Shown here: positions 24,178 to 36,453 of the stretch, piece by piece
How positions within the stretch are numbered: position 1 is the stretch's first letter
Layout of the letters: each line of letters begins with the position of its first letter
Source of the DNA: Sepiola atlantica
Taxonomy: Eukaryota > Mollusca > Cephalopoda > Sepiida > Sepiolidae
Assembly: GCA_963556195.1 (NCBI GenBank)
Contig: CAUVYP010001208.1
Location: 4,836,001 to 4,900,000 of the forward strand
Length of the DNA: 64,000 nucleotides
Reading direction: 5' to 3'
Notes under the pieces: model-generated
The model's input: the letters and a program-made list of their open reading frames with translations, nothing else
Database searches by the model: none
What the model was told of the DNA's origin: nothing
Program-made: the position numbers and the translations under genes

Positions 24178-26781
24178 GTTTCAGAAGTGCAGCTCTTGTA
24201 CTGCCGGAGATATGTCGATACAAACCGAATACGCAAAACATCAACTAAATTTAGCGCGTTTTAAAGTTGATATCGCTTTTGTTTATAACTTCCACATTTA
24301 TTCGAATTGTGCAACGAAACTTTGCAGACCGTCGCGGAGACACACGTTCTACTGAAGTACCAAGTTTCAGAAGTGCAGCTCTTGTACTGCCGGAGATATG
24401 TCGATACAAACTGAATACGCAAAACATCAACAAAATTTAGCGCGTTTTAAAGTTGATATCGCTTTTGTTTATAACTTCCACATTTATTCGAATTGTGCAA
24501 CGAAACTTTGCACAGATTAGCGGAGTCACATTTTCTACTGAAGTACCCAGTTTCAGAAGTGCAGCTCTTGTACTGCCGGAGATATGTCGATACAAACTGA
24601 ATACGCAAAACATCAACAAAATTTAGCGCGTTTTAAAGTTGATATCGCTTTTGTTTATAACTTCCACATTTATTCGAATTGTGCAACGAAACTTTGTAGA
24701 CAGTCGCGGATAAACCTTTTCTACTGAGGTACCAAGTTTCAGAAGTGCAGCTCTTGTACTGCCGGAGATATGTCGATACAAACTGAATACGCAAAACATC
24801 AACAAAATTTAGCGCGTTTTAAAGTTGATACTGCTTTTGTTTATAACTTCCACATTTATTCGAATTGTGCAACGAAACTTTGCAGACAGTCGCGGAGACA
24901 CATGTTCTACTGTAGTACCAAGTTTCAGAAGTGCAGCTCTTGTACTACCGGAGATATGTCGATACAAACCGAATACGCAAAACATCAACAAAATTTAGCG
25001 CGTTTTAAAGTTGATATCGCTTTTGTTTATAACTTCCACATTTATTCGAATTGTGCAACGAAACTTTGCACAGATTAGCGGAGTCACATGTTCTACGGAA
25101 GTACCAAGTTTCAGAAGTGCAGCTCTTGTACTGCCAGAGATATTTCGATACAAACCGAATACGCAAAACATCAACAAAATTTAGCGCGTTTTAAAGTTGA
25201 TATCGCTTTTGTTTATAACTTCCACATTTATTCGAATTGTGCAACGAAACTTTGCACAGATTAGCGGAGTCACATGTTCTACGGAAGTACCAAGTTTCAG
25301 AAGTGCAGCTCTTGTACTGCCGGAGATATGTCGATACAAACTGAATACGCAAAACATCAACAAAATTTAGCGCGTTTTAAAGTTGATATCGCTTTTGTTT
25401 ATAACTTCCACATTTATTCGAATTGTGCAACGAAACTTTGCACAGATTAGCGGAGTCACATTTTCTACTGAAGTACCAAGTTTCAGAAGTGCAGCTCTTG
25501 TACTGCCGGAGATATGTCGATACAAACTGAATACGTAAAACATCAACAAAATTTAGCGCGTTTTAAAGTTGATATCGCTTTTGTTTATAACTTCCACATT
25601 TATTCGAATTGTGCAACGAAACTTTGCAGACAGTCGCGGAGACACATTTTCTACTGAAGTACCAAGTTTCAGAAGTGCAGCTCTTGTACTGCCGGAGATA
25701 TGTCGATACAAACTGAATACGCAAAACATCAGCAAAATTTAGCGCGTTTTAAAGTTGATATCGCTTTTGTTTATAACTTCACCATTCTTTAGAATTGTGC
25801 AACGAAACTTTGCAGAGATAAGCGGAGTCACATGCTCTACTGAAGTACCAAGTTTCAGAAGTGCAGCTCTTGTACTGCCGGAGATATGTCGATACAAACT
25901 GAATACGCAAAACATCAACAAAATTTAGCGCGTTTTAAAGTTGATATCGCTTTTGTTTATAACTTCCACATTTATTCGAATTGTGCAACGAAACTTTGCA
26001 CAGATTAGCGGAGTCACATTTTCTACTGAAGTACCAAGTTTCAGAAGTGCAGCTCTTGTACTGCCGGAGATATGTCGATACAAACTGAATACGTAAAACA
26101 TCAACAAAATTTAGCGCGTTTTAAAGTTGATATCGCTTTTGTTTATAACTTCCACATTTATTCGAATTGTGCAACGAAACTTTGCAGACAGTCGCGGAGA
26201 CACATTTTCTACTGAAGTACCAAGTTTCAGAAGTGCAGCTCTTGTACTGCCGGAGATATGTCGATACAAACTGAATACGCAAAACATCAGCAAAATTTAG
26301 CGCGTTTTAAAGTTGATATCGCTTTTGTTTATAACTTCCACATTTATTCGAATTGTGCAACGAAACTTTGCACAGATTAGCGGAGTCACATGTTCTACGG
26401 AAGTACCAAGTTTCAGAAGTGCAGCTCTTGTACTGCCGGAGATATGTCGATACAAACTGAATACGCAAACTATCAACAAAATTTAGTGCGATTTAAAGTT
26501 GATATCGCTTTTGTTTATAACTTCACCATTCTTTAGAATTGTGCAACGAAACTTTGCAGAGATAAGCGGAGTCACATGCTCTACTGAAGTACCAAGTTTC
26601 AGAAGTGCAGCTCTTGTACTGCCGGAGATATGTCGATACAAACTGAATACGCAAAACATCGACAAAATTTAGCGCGTTTTAAAGTTGATATCGCTTTTGT
26701 TTATAACTTCCACATTTATTCGAATTGTGCAACGAAACTTTGCACAGATTAGCGGAGTCACATGATCTACTGAAGTACCAA
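24178..26781. repeat. Zone F, copy 1: 14-monomer variant of the 11-monomer higher-order repeat
   Basis: Monomers 131-144 read 3-2-4-5-6-6-2-8-1-2-8-6-1-6. Relative to the following 11-monomer copies this one has a second 2-8 pair and a chimeric type 1 monomer (25666-25851). It shares 'gatactgct' near 24828 and 'gccagagatatttcg' near 25134 with copies 2 and 3, but lacks their 'caaaatatcaac'. Confidence 0.86.
25666..25851 (+). repeat. Chimeric monomer entering type 1 from a non-type-1 body
   Basis: Offset 75-85 reads 'tagcgcgtttt' (not type 1) while 'caccattctttag' and 'agagataagcgg' that follow are type 1. The switch lies between about 25752 and 25779. It sits between two 2-8 pairs in the 14-monomer copy of the zone F unit. 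Confidence 0.85.
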
Positions 26782-28827
26782 GTTTCAGAAGTGCAGCTCT
26801 TGTACTGCCGGAGATATGTCGATACAAACTGAATACGCAAAACATCAACAAAATTTAGCGCGTTTTAAAGTTGATATCGCTTTTGTTTATAACTTCCACA
26901 TTTATTCGAATTGTGCAACGAAACTTTGCAGACCGTCGCGGAGACACACGTTCTACTGAAGTACCAAGTTTCAGAAGTGCAGCTCTTGTACTGCCGGAGA
27001 TATGTCGATACAAACTGAATACGCAAAACATCAACAAAATTTAGCGCGTTTTAAAGTTGATATCGCTTTTGTTTATAACTTCCACATTTATTCGAATTGT
27101 GCAACGAAACTTTGCACAGATTAGCGGAGTCACATTTTCTACTGAAGTACCCAGTTTCAGAAGTGCAGCTCTTGTACTGCCGGAGATATGTCGATACAAA
27201 CTGAATACGCAAAACATCAACAAAATTTAGCGCGTTTTAAAGTTGATATCGCTTTTGTTTATAACTTCCACATTTATTCGAATTGTGCAACGAAACTTTG
27301 TAGACAGTCGCGGATAAACCTTTTCTACTGAGGTACCAAGTTTCAGAAGTGCAGCTCTTGTACTGCCGGAGATATGTCGATACAAACTGAATACGCAAAA
27401 TATCAACAAAATTTAGCGCGTTTTAAAGTTGATACTGCTTTTGTTTATAACTTCCACATTTATTCGAATTGTGCAACGAAACTTTGCAGACAGTCGCGGA
27501 GACACATGTTCTACTGTAGTACCAAGTTTCAGAAGTGCAGCTCTTGTACTACCGGAGATATGTCGATACAAACCGAATACGCAAAACATCAACAAAATTT
27601 AGCGCGTTTTAAAGTTGATATCGCTTTTGTTTATAACTTCCACATTTATTCGAATTGTGCAACGAAACTTTGCACAGATTAGCGGAGTCACATGTTCTAC
27701 GGAAGTACCAAGTTTCAGAAGTGCAGCTCTTGTACTGCCAGAGATATTTCGATACAAACCGAATACGCAAAACATCAACAAAATTTAGCGCGTTTTAAAG
27801 TTGATATCGCTTTTGTTTATAACTTCCACATTTATTCGAATTGTGCAACGAAACTTTGCACAGATTAGCGGAGTCACATGTTCTACGGAAGTACCAAGTT
27901 TCAGAAGTGCAGCTCTTGTACTGCCGGAGATATGTCGATACAAACTGAATACGCAAAACATCAACAAAATTTAGCGCGTTTTAAAGTTGATATCGCTTTT
28001 GTTTATAACTTCCACATTTATTCGAATTGTGCAACGAAACTTTGCACAGATTAGCGGAGTCACATTTTCTACTGAAGTACCAAGTTTCAGAAGTGCAGCT
28101 CTTGTACTGCCGGAGATATGTCGATACAAACTGAATACGTAAAACATCAACAAAATTTAGCGCGTTTTAAAGTTGATATCGCTTTTGTTTATAACTTCCA
28201 CATTTATTCGAATTGTGCAACGAAACTTTGCAGACAGTCGCGGAGACACATTTTCTACTGAAGTATCAAGTTTCAGAAGTGCAGCTCTTGTACTGCCGGA
28301 GATATGTCGATACAAACTGAATACGCAAAACATCAGCAAAATTTAGCGCGTTTTAAAGTTGATATCGCTTTTGTTTATAACTTCCACATTTATTCGAATT
28401 GTGCAACGAAACTTTGCACAGATTAGCGGAGTAACATGTTCTACGGAAGTACCAAGTTTCAGAAGTGCAGCTCTTGTACTGCCGGAGATATGTCGATACA
28501 AACTGAATACGCAAACTATCAACAAAATTTAGTGCGATTTAAAGTTGATATCGCTTTTGTTTATAACTTCACCATTCTTTAGAATTGTGCAACGAAACTT
28601 TGCAGAGATAAGCGGAGTCACATGCTCTACTGAAGTACCAAGTTTCAGAAGTGCAGCTCTTGTACTGCCGGAGATATGTCGATACAAACTGAATACGCAA
28701 AACATCGACAAAATTTAGCGCGTTTTAAAGTTGATATCGCTTTTGTTTATAACTTCCACATTTATTCGAATTGTGCAACGAAACTTTGCACAGATTAGCG
28801 GAGTCACATGTTCTACTGAAGTACCAA
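26782..28827. repeat. Zone F, copy 2: 11-monomer higher-order repeat (2,046 bp)
   Basis: Monomers 145-155 read 3-2-4-5-6-6-2-8-6-1-6. Diagnostic rare variants are 'caaaatatcaac' (27397-27408), 'gatactgct' (27432-27440) and 'gccagagatatttcg' (27738-27752). Private to this copy are 'gtatcaag' (28263-28270) and 'gtaacatg' (28431-28438). Confidence 0.88.
26855..27037 (-). other. Minus-strand 60-codon ORF recurring once per monomer (exemplar; probably non-coding)
   Basis: Because 186 bp is exactly 62 codons, the minus strand has the same frame in every copy, and a TAA at offset 74-76 closes a frame of about 60 codons that opens at TTG (offset 70) or ATG (offset 62-64). I recognise no domain, signal peptide or known family. 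Against coding: the ATG is ATA in copies followed by 'aaactatcaac'; five copies have an internal stop (near 8318, 16546, 35327, 37387 and 61937) and three have frameshifts; and monomer types differ by radical residue changes. The stop is lost in four copies, giving 122-codon frames. A small peptide gene cannot be excluded without expression data, but descent from one ancestral monomer explains the openness. Confidence 0.7.
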
Positions 28828-30873
28828 GTTTCAGAAGTGCAGCTCTTGTACTGCCGGAGATATGTCGATACAAACTGAATACGCAAAACATCAACAAAAT
28901 TTAGCGCGTTTTAAAGTTGATATCGCTTTTGTTTATAACTTCCACATTTATTCGAATTGTGCAACGAAACTTTGCAGACCGTCGCGGAGACACACGTTCT
29001 ACTGAAGTACCAAGTTTCAGAAGTGCAGCTCTTGTACTGCCGGAGATATGTCGATACAAACTGAATACGCAAAACATCAACAAAATTTAGCGCGTTTTAA
29101 AGTTGATATCGCTTTTGTTTATAACTTCCACATTTATTCGAATTGTGCAACGAAACTTTGCACAGATTAGCGGAGTCACATTTTCTACTGAAGTACCCAG
29201 TTTCAGAAGTGCAGCTCTTGTACTGCCGGAGATATGTCGATACAAACTGAATACGCAAAACATCAACAAAATTTAGCGCGTTTTAAAGTTGATATCGCTT
29301 TTGTTTATAACTTCCACATTTATTCGAATTGTGCAACGAAACTTTGTAGACAGTCGCGGATAAACCTTTTCTACTGAGGTACCAAGTTTCAGAAGTGCAG
29401 CTCTTGTACTGCCGGAGATATGTCGATACAAACTGAATACGCAAAATATCAACAAAATTTAGCGCGTTTTAAAGTTGATACTGCTTTTGTTTATAACTTC
29501 CACATTTATTCGAATTGTGCAACGAAACTTTGCAGACAGTCGCGGAGACACATGTTCTACTGTAGTACCAAGTTTCAGAAGTGCAGCTCTTGTACTACCG
29601 GAGATATGTCGATACAAACCGAATACGCAAAACATCAACAAAATTTAGCGCGTTTTAAAGTTGATATCGCTTTTGTTTATAACTTCCACATTTATTCGAA
29701 TTGTGCAACGAAACTTTGCACAGATTAGCGGAGTCACATGTTCTACGGAAGTACCAAGTTTCAGAAGTGCAGCTCTTGTACTGCCAGAGATATTTCGATA
29801 CAAACCGAATACGCAAAACATCAACAAAATTTAGCGCGTTTTAATGTTGATATCGCTTTTGTTTATAACTTCCACATTTATTCGAATTGTGCAACGAAAC
29901 TTTGCACAGATTAGCGGAGTCACATGTTCTACGGAAGTACCAAGTTTCAGAAGTGCAGCTCTTGTACTGCCGGAGATATGTCGATACAAACTGAATACGC
30001 AAAACATCAACAAAATTTAGCGCGTTTTAAAGTTGATATCGCTTTTGTTTATAACTTCCACATTTATTCGAATTGTGCAACGAAACTTTGCACAGATTAG
30101 CGGAGTCACATTTTCTACGGAAGTACCAAGTTTCAGAAGTGCAGCTCTTGTACTGCCGGAGATATGTCGATACAAACTGAATACGTAAAACATCAACAAA
30201 ATTTAGCGCGTTTTAAAGTTGATATCGCTTTTGTTTATAACTTCCACATTTATTCGAATTGTGCAACGAAACTTTGCAGACAGTCGCGGAGACACATTTT
30301 CTACTGAAGTACCAAGTTTCAGAAGTGCAGCTCTTGTACTGCCGGAGATATGTCGATACAAACTGAATACGCAAAACATCAGCAAAATTTAGCGCGTTTT
30401 AAAGTTGATATCGCTTTTGTTTATAACTTCCACATTTATTCGAATTGTGCAACGAAACTTTGCACAGATTAGCGGAGTCACATGTTCTACGGAAGTACCA
30501 AGTTTCAGAAGTGCAGCTCTTGTACTGCCGGAGATATGTCGATACAAACTGAATACGCAAACTATCAACAAAATTTAGTGCGATTTAAAGTTGATATCGC
30601 TTTTGTTTATAACTTCACCATTCTTTAGAATTGTGCAACGAAACTTTGCAGAGATAAGCGGAGTCACATGCTCTACTGAAGTACCAAGTTTCAGAAGTGC
30701 AGCTCTTGTACTGCCGGAGATATGTCGATACAAACTGAATACGCAAAACATCGACAAAATTTAGCGCGTTTTAAAGTTGATATCGCTTTTGTTTATAACT
30801 TCCACATTTATTCGAATTGTGCAACGAAACTTTGCACAGATTAGCGGAGTCACATGTTCTACTGAAGTACCAA
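28828..30873. repeat. Zone F, copy 3: 11-monomer higher-order repeat (2,046 bp)
   Basis: Monomers 156-166 have the same order as copy 2. They share 'caaaatatcaac' near 29443, 'gatactgct' near 29478 and 'gccagagatatttcg' near 29784, each 2,046 bp after its partner. 'ttttaatgttg' near 29841 is private. Confidence 0.88.
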
Positions 30874-31245
30874 GTTTCAGAAGTGCAGCTCTTGTACTGC
30901 CGGAGATATGTCGATACAAACTGAATACGCAAAACATCAACAAAATTTAGCGCGTTTTAAAGTTGATATCGCTTTTGTTTATAACTTCCACATTTATTCG
31001 AATTGTGCAACGAAACTTTGCAGACCGTCGCGGAGACACACGTTCTACTGAAGTACCAAGTTTCAGAAGTGCAGCTCTTGTACTGCCGGAGATATGTCGA
31101 TACAAACTGAATACGCAAAACATCAACAAAATTTAGCGCGTTTTAAAGTTGATATCGCTTTTGTTTATAACTTCCACATTTATTCGAATTGTGCAACGAA
31201 ACTTTGCACAGATTAGCGGAGTCACATTTTCTACTGAAGTACCCA
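30874..31245. repeat. Two monomers linking zones F and G
   Basis: Monomers 167-168 are types 3 and 2. They continue the zone F order, but are followed by type 5 where zone F has type 4. The switch between higher-order patterns therefore falls near the end of monomer 168. Confidence 0.8.
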
Positions 31246-34200
31246 GTTTCAGAAGTGCAGCTCTTGTACTGCCGGAGATATGTCGATACAAACTGAATAC
31301 GCAAAACATCAACAAAATTTAGCGCGTTTTAAAGTTGATATCGCTTTTGTTTATAACTTCCACATTTATTCGAATTGTGCAACGAAACTTTGCAGACAGT
31401 CGCGGAGACACATGTTCTACTGAAGTACCAAGTTTCAGAAGTGCAGCTCTTGTACTGCCGGAGATATGTCGATACAAACCGAATACGCAAATCATCAACA
31501 AAATTTAGCGCGTTTTAAAGTTGATATCGCTTTTGTTTATAACTTCCACATTTATTCGAATTGTGCAACGAAACTTTGCACAGATTAGCGGAGTCACATG
31601 TTCTACGGAAGTACCAAGTTTCAGAAGTGCAGCTCTTGTACTGCCGGAGATATGTCGATACAAACTGAATACGCAAAACATCAACAAAATTTAGCGCGTT
31701 TTAAAGTTGATATCGCTTTTGTTTATAACTTCCACATTTATTCGAATTGTGCAACGAAACTTTGCACAGGTTAGCGGAGTCACATGTTCTACGGAAGCAC
31801 CAAGTTTCAGAAGTGCAGCTCTTGTACTGCCGGAGATATGTCGATACAAACTGAATACGCAAACTATCAACAAAATTTAGTGCGATTTAAAGTTGATATC
31901 GCTTTTGTTTATAACTTCACCATTCTTTAGAATTGTGCAACGAAACTTTGCAGAGATAAGCGGAGTCACATGCTCTACTGAAGTACCAAGTTTCAGAAGT
32001 GCAGCTCTTGTACTGCCGGAGATATGTCGATACAAACTGAATACGCAAAACATCGACAAAATTTAGCGCGTTTTAAAGTTGATATCGCTTTTGTTTATAA
32101 CTTCCACATTTATTCGAATTGTGCCACGAAACTTTGCACAGATTAGCGGAGTCACATGTTCTACTGAAGTACCAAGTTTCAGAAGTGCAGCTCTTGTACT
32201 GCCGGAGATATGTCGATACAAACTGAATACGCAAAACATCAACAAAATTTAGCGCGTTTTAAAGTTGATATCGCTTTTGTTTATAACTTCCACATTTATT
32301 CGAATTGTGCAACGAAACTTTGCAGACCGTTGCGGAGACACACGTTCTACTGAAGTACCAAGTTTCAGAAGTGCAGCTCTTGTACTGCCGGAGATATGTC
32401 GATACAAACTGAATACGCAAAACATCAACAAAATTTAGCGCGTTTTAAAGTTGATATCGCTTTTGTTTATAACTTCCACATTTATTCGAATTGTGCAACG
32501 AAACTTTGCACAGATTAGCGGAGTCACATTTTCTACTGAAGTACCCAGTTTCAGAAGTGCAGCTCTTGTACTGCCGGAGATATGTCGATACAAACTGAAT
32601 ACGCAAAACATCAACAAAATTTAGCGCGTTTTAAAGTTGATATCGCTTTTGTTTATAACTTCCACATTTATTCGAATTGTGCAACGAAACTTTGTAGACA
32701 GTCGCGGATAAACCTTTTCTACTGAGGTACCAAGTTTCAGAAGTGCAGCTCTTGTACTGCCGGAGATATGTCGATACAAACTGAATACGCAAAACATCAA
32801 CAAAATTTAGCGCGTTTTAAAGTTGATATCGCTTTTGTTTATAACTTCCACATTTATTCGAATTGTGCAACGAAACTTTGCAGACAGTCGCGGAGACACA
32901 TGTTCTACTGTAGTACCAAGTTTCAGAAGTGCAGCTCTTGTACTACCGGAGATATGTCGATACAAACCGAATACGCAAAACATCAACAAAATTTAGCGCG
33001 TTTTAAAGTTGATATCGCTTTTGTTTATAACTTCCACATTTATTCGAATTGTGCAACGAAACTTTGCACAGATTAGCGGAGTCACATGTTCTACGGAAGT
33101 ACCAAGTTTCAGAAGTGCAGCTCTTGTACTGCCGGAGATATGTCGATACAAACCGAATACGCAAAACATCAACAAAATTTAGCGCGTTTTAAAGTTGATA
33201 TCGCTTTTGTTTATAACTTCCACATTTATTCGAATTGTGCAACGAAACTTTGAACAGATTAGCGGAGTCACATGTTCTACGGAAGTACCAAGTTTCAGAA
33301 GTGCAGCTCTTGTACTGCCGGAGATATGTCGATACAAACTGAATACGCAAAACATCAACAAAATTTAGCGCGTTTTAAAGTTGATATCGCTTTTGTTTAT
33401 AACTTCCACATTTATTCGAATTGTGCAACGAAACTTTGCACAGGTTAGCGGAGTCACATGTTCTACGGAAGCACCAAGTTTCAGAAGTGCAGCTCTTGTA
33501 CTGCCGGAGATATGTCGATACAAACTGAATACGCAAACTATCAACAAAATTTAGTGCGATTTAAAGTTGATATCGCTTTTGTTTATAACTTCACCATTCT
33601 TTAGAATTGTGCAACGAAACTTTGCAGAGATAAGCGGAGTCACATGCTCTACTGAAGTACCAAGTTTCAGAAGTGCAGCTCTTGTACTGCCGGAGATATG
33701 TCGATACAAACCGAATACGCAAAACATCAACAAAATTTAGCGCGTTTTAAAGTTGATATCGCTTTTGTTTATAACTTCCACATTTATTCGAATTGTGCAA
33801 CGAAACTTTGCAAAGATTAGCGGAGTCACATTTTCTACTGAAGTACCCAGTTTCAGAAGTGCAGCTCTTGTACTGCCGGAGATATGTCGATACAAACTGA
33901 ATACGCAAAACATCAACAAAATTTAGCGCGTTTTAAAGTTGATATCGCTTTTGTTTATAACTTCCACATTTATTCGAATTGTGCAACGAAACTTTGCAGA
34001 CCGTCGCGGAGATACACGTTCCACTGAAGTACCAAGTTTCAGAAGTGCAGCTCTTGTACTGCCGGAGATATGTCGATACAAACCGAATACGCAAAACATC
34101 AACAAAATTTAGCGCGTTTTAAAGTTGATATCGCTTTTGTTTATAACTTCCACATTTATTCGAATTGTGCAACGAAACTTTGCACAGATTAGCGGAGTCA

Positions 34201-34407
34201 CATTTTCTACTGAAGTACCCAGTTTCAGAAGTGCAGCTCTTGTACTGCCGGAGATATGTCGATACAAACTGAATACGCAAAACATCAACAAAATTTAGCG
34301 CGTTTTAAAGTTGATATCGCTTTTGTTTATAACTTCCACATTTATTCGAATTGTGCAACGAAACTTTGTAGACAGTCGCGGATAGGCCTTTTCTACTGAG
34401 GTACGAA
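31246..34407. repeat. Zone G, copy 1 of a 17-monomer (3,162-bp) period
   Basis: Monomers 169-185 read 5-6-7-1-6-3-2-4-5-6-9-7-1-2-3-2-4. The first eleven recur at 34408-36453 in the same order. The rare 'gtgccacgaaac' at 32122-32133 recurs at 35284-35295, exactly 3,162 bp on. Confidence 0.86.
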
Positions 34408-36453
34408 GTTTCAGAAGTGCAGCTCTTGTACTGCCGGAGATATGTCGATACAAACTGAATACGCAAAACATCAACAAAATTTAGCGCGTTTTAAAGTTGA
34501 TATCGCTTTTGTTTATAACTTCCACATTTATTCGAATTGTGCAACGAAACTTTGCAGACAGTCGCGGAGACACATGTTCTACTGAAGTACCAAGTTTCAG
34601 AAGTGCAGCTCTTGTACTGCCGGAGATATGTCGATACAAACCGAATACGCAAAACATCAACAAAATTTAGCGCGTTTTAAAGTTGATATCGCTTTTGTTT
34701 ATAACTTCCACATTTATTCGAATTGTGCAACGAAACTTTGCACAGATTAGCGGAGTCACATGTTCTACGGAAGTACCAAGTTTCAGAAGTGCAGCTCTTG
34801 TACTGCCGGAGATATGTCGATACAAACTGAATACGCAAAACATCAACAAAATTTAGCGCGTTTTAAAGTTGATATCGCTTTTGTTTATAACTTCCACATT
34901 TATTCGAATTGTGCAACGAAACTTTGCACAGGTTAGCGGAGTCACATGTTCTACGGAAGCACCAAGTTTCAGAAGTGCAGCTCTTGTACTGCCGGAGATA
35001 TGTCGATACAAACTGAATACGCAAACTATCAACAAAATTTAGTGCGATTTAAAGTTGATATCGCTTTTGTTTATAACTTCACCATTCTTTAGAATTGTGC
35101 AACGAAACTTTGCAGAGATAAGCGGAGTCACATGCTCTACTGAAGTACCAAGTTTCAGAAGTGCAGCTCTTGTACTGCCGGAGATATGTCGATACAAACT
35201 GAATACGCAAAACATCGACAAAATTTAGCGCGTTTTAAAGTTGATATCGCTTTTGTTTATAACTTCCACATTTATTCGAATTGTGCCACGAAACTTTGCA
35301 CAGATTAGCGGAGTCACATGTTCTACTTAAGTACCAAGTTTCAGAAGTGCAGCTCTTGTACTGCCGGAGATATGTCGATACAAACTGAATACGCAAAACA
35401 TCAACAAAATTTAGCGCGTTTTAAAGTTGATATCGCTTTTGTTTATAACTTCCACATTTATTCGAATTGTGCAACGAAACTTTGCAGACCGTCGCGGAGA
35501 CACACGTTCTACTGAAGTACCAAGTTTCAGAAGTGCAGCTCTTGTACTGCCGGAGATATGTCGATACAAACTGAATACGCAAAACATCAACAAAATTTAG
35601 CGCGTTTTAAAGTTGATATCGCTTTTGTTTATAACTTCCACATTTATTCGAATTGTGCAACGAAACTTTGCACAGATTAGCGGAGTCACATTTTCTACTG
35701 AAGTACCCAGTTTCAGAAGTGCAGCTCTTGTACTGCCGGAGATATGTCGATACAAACTGAATACGCAAAACATCAACAAAATTTAGCGCGTTTTAAAGTT
35801 GATATCGCTTTTGTTTATAACTTCCACATTTATTCGAATTGTGCAACGAAACTTTGTAGACAGTCGCGGATAAACCTTTTCTACTGAGGTACCAAGTTTC
35901 AGAAGTGCAGCTCTTGTACTGCCGGAGATATGTCGATACAAACTGAATACGCAAAACATCAACAAAATTTAGCGCGTTTTAAAGTTGATATCGCTTTTGT
36001 TTATAACTTCCACATTTATTCGAATTGTGCAACGAAACTTTGCAGACAGTCGCGGAGACACATGTTCTACTGTAGTACCAAGTTTCAGAAGTGCAGCTCT
36101 TGTACTACCGGAGATATGTCGATACAAACCGAATACGCAAAACATCAACAAAATTTAGCGCGTTTTAAAGTTGATATCGCTTTTGTTTATAACTTCCACA
36201 TTTATTCGAATTGTGCAACGAAACTTTGCACAGATTAGCGGAGTCACATGTTCTACGGAAGTACCAAGTTTCAGAAGTGCAGCTCTTGTACTGCCGGAGA
36301 TATGTCGATACAAACCGAATACGCAAAACATCAACAAAATTTAGCGCGTTTTAAAGTTGATATCGCTTTTGTTTATAACTTCCACATTTATTCGAATTGT
36401 GCAACGAAACTTTGAACAGATTAGCGGAGTCACATGTTCTACGGAAGTACCAA
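34408..36453. repeat. Zone G, partial copy 2 of the 17-monomer period (11 monomers)
   Basis: Monomers 186-196 read 5-6-7-1-6-3-2-4-5-6-9, matching 31246-33291. After type 9 the array switches to the zone H order where copy 1 continues with type 7. One monomer has 'tctacttaag' (35322-35331), private to this copy. Confidence 0.85.

Noticed and set aside
26855..27037. About 340 near-identical 60-codon minus-strand ORFs as real genes
   Set aside because: The period is a multiple of three, so one open frame is copied with the monomer. The ATG is not conserved, five copies have internal stops, three have frameshifts, and monomer types differ by radical residue changes. The few stops seen are roughly what random substitution would give.
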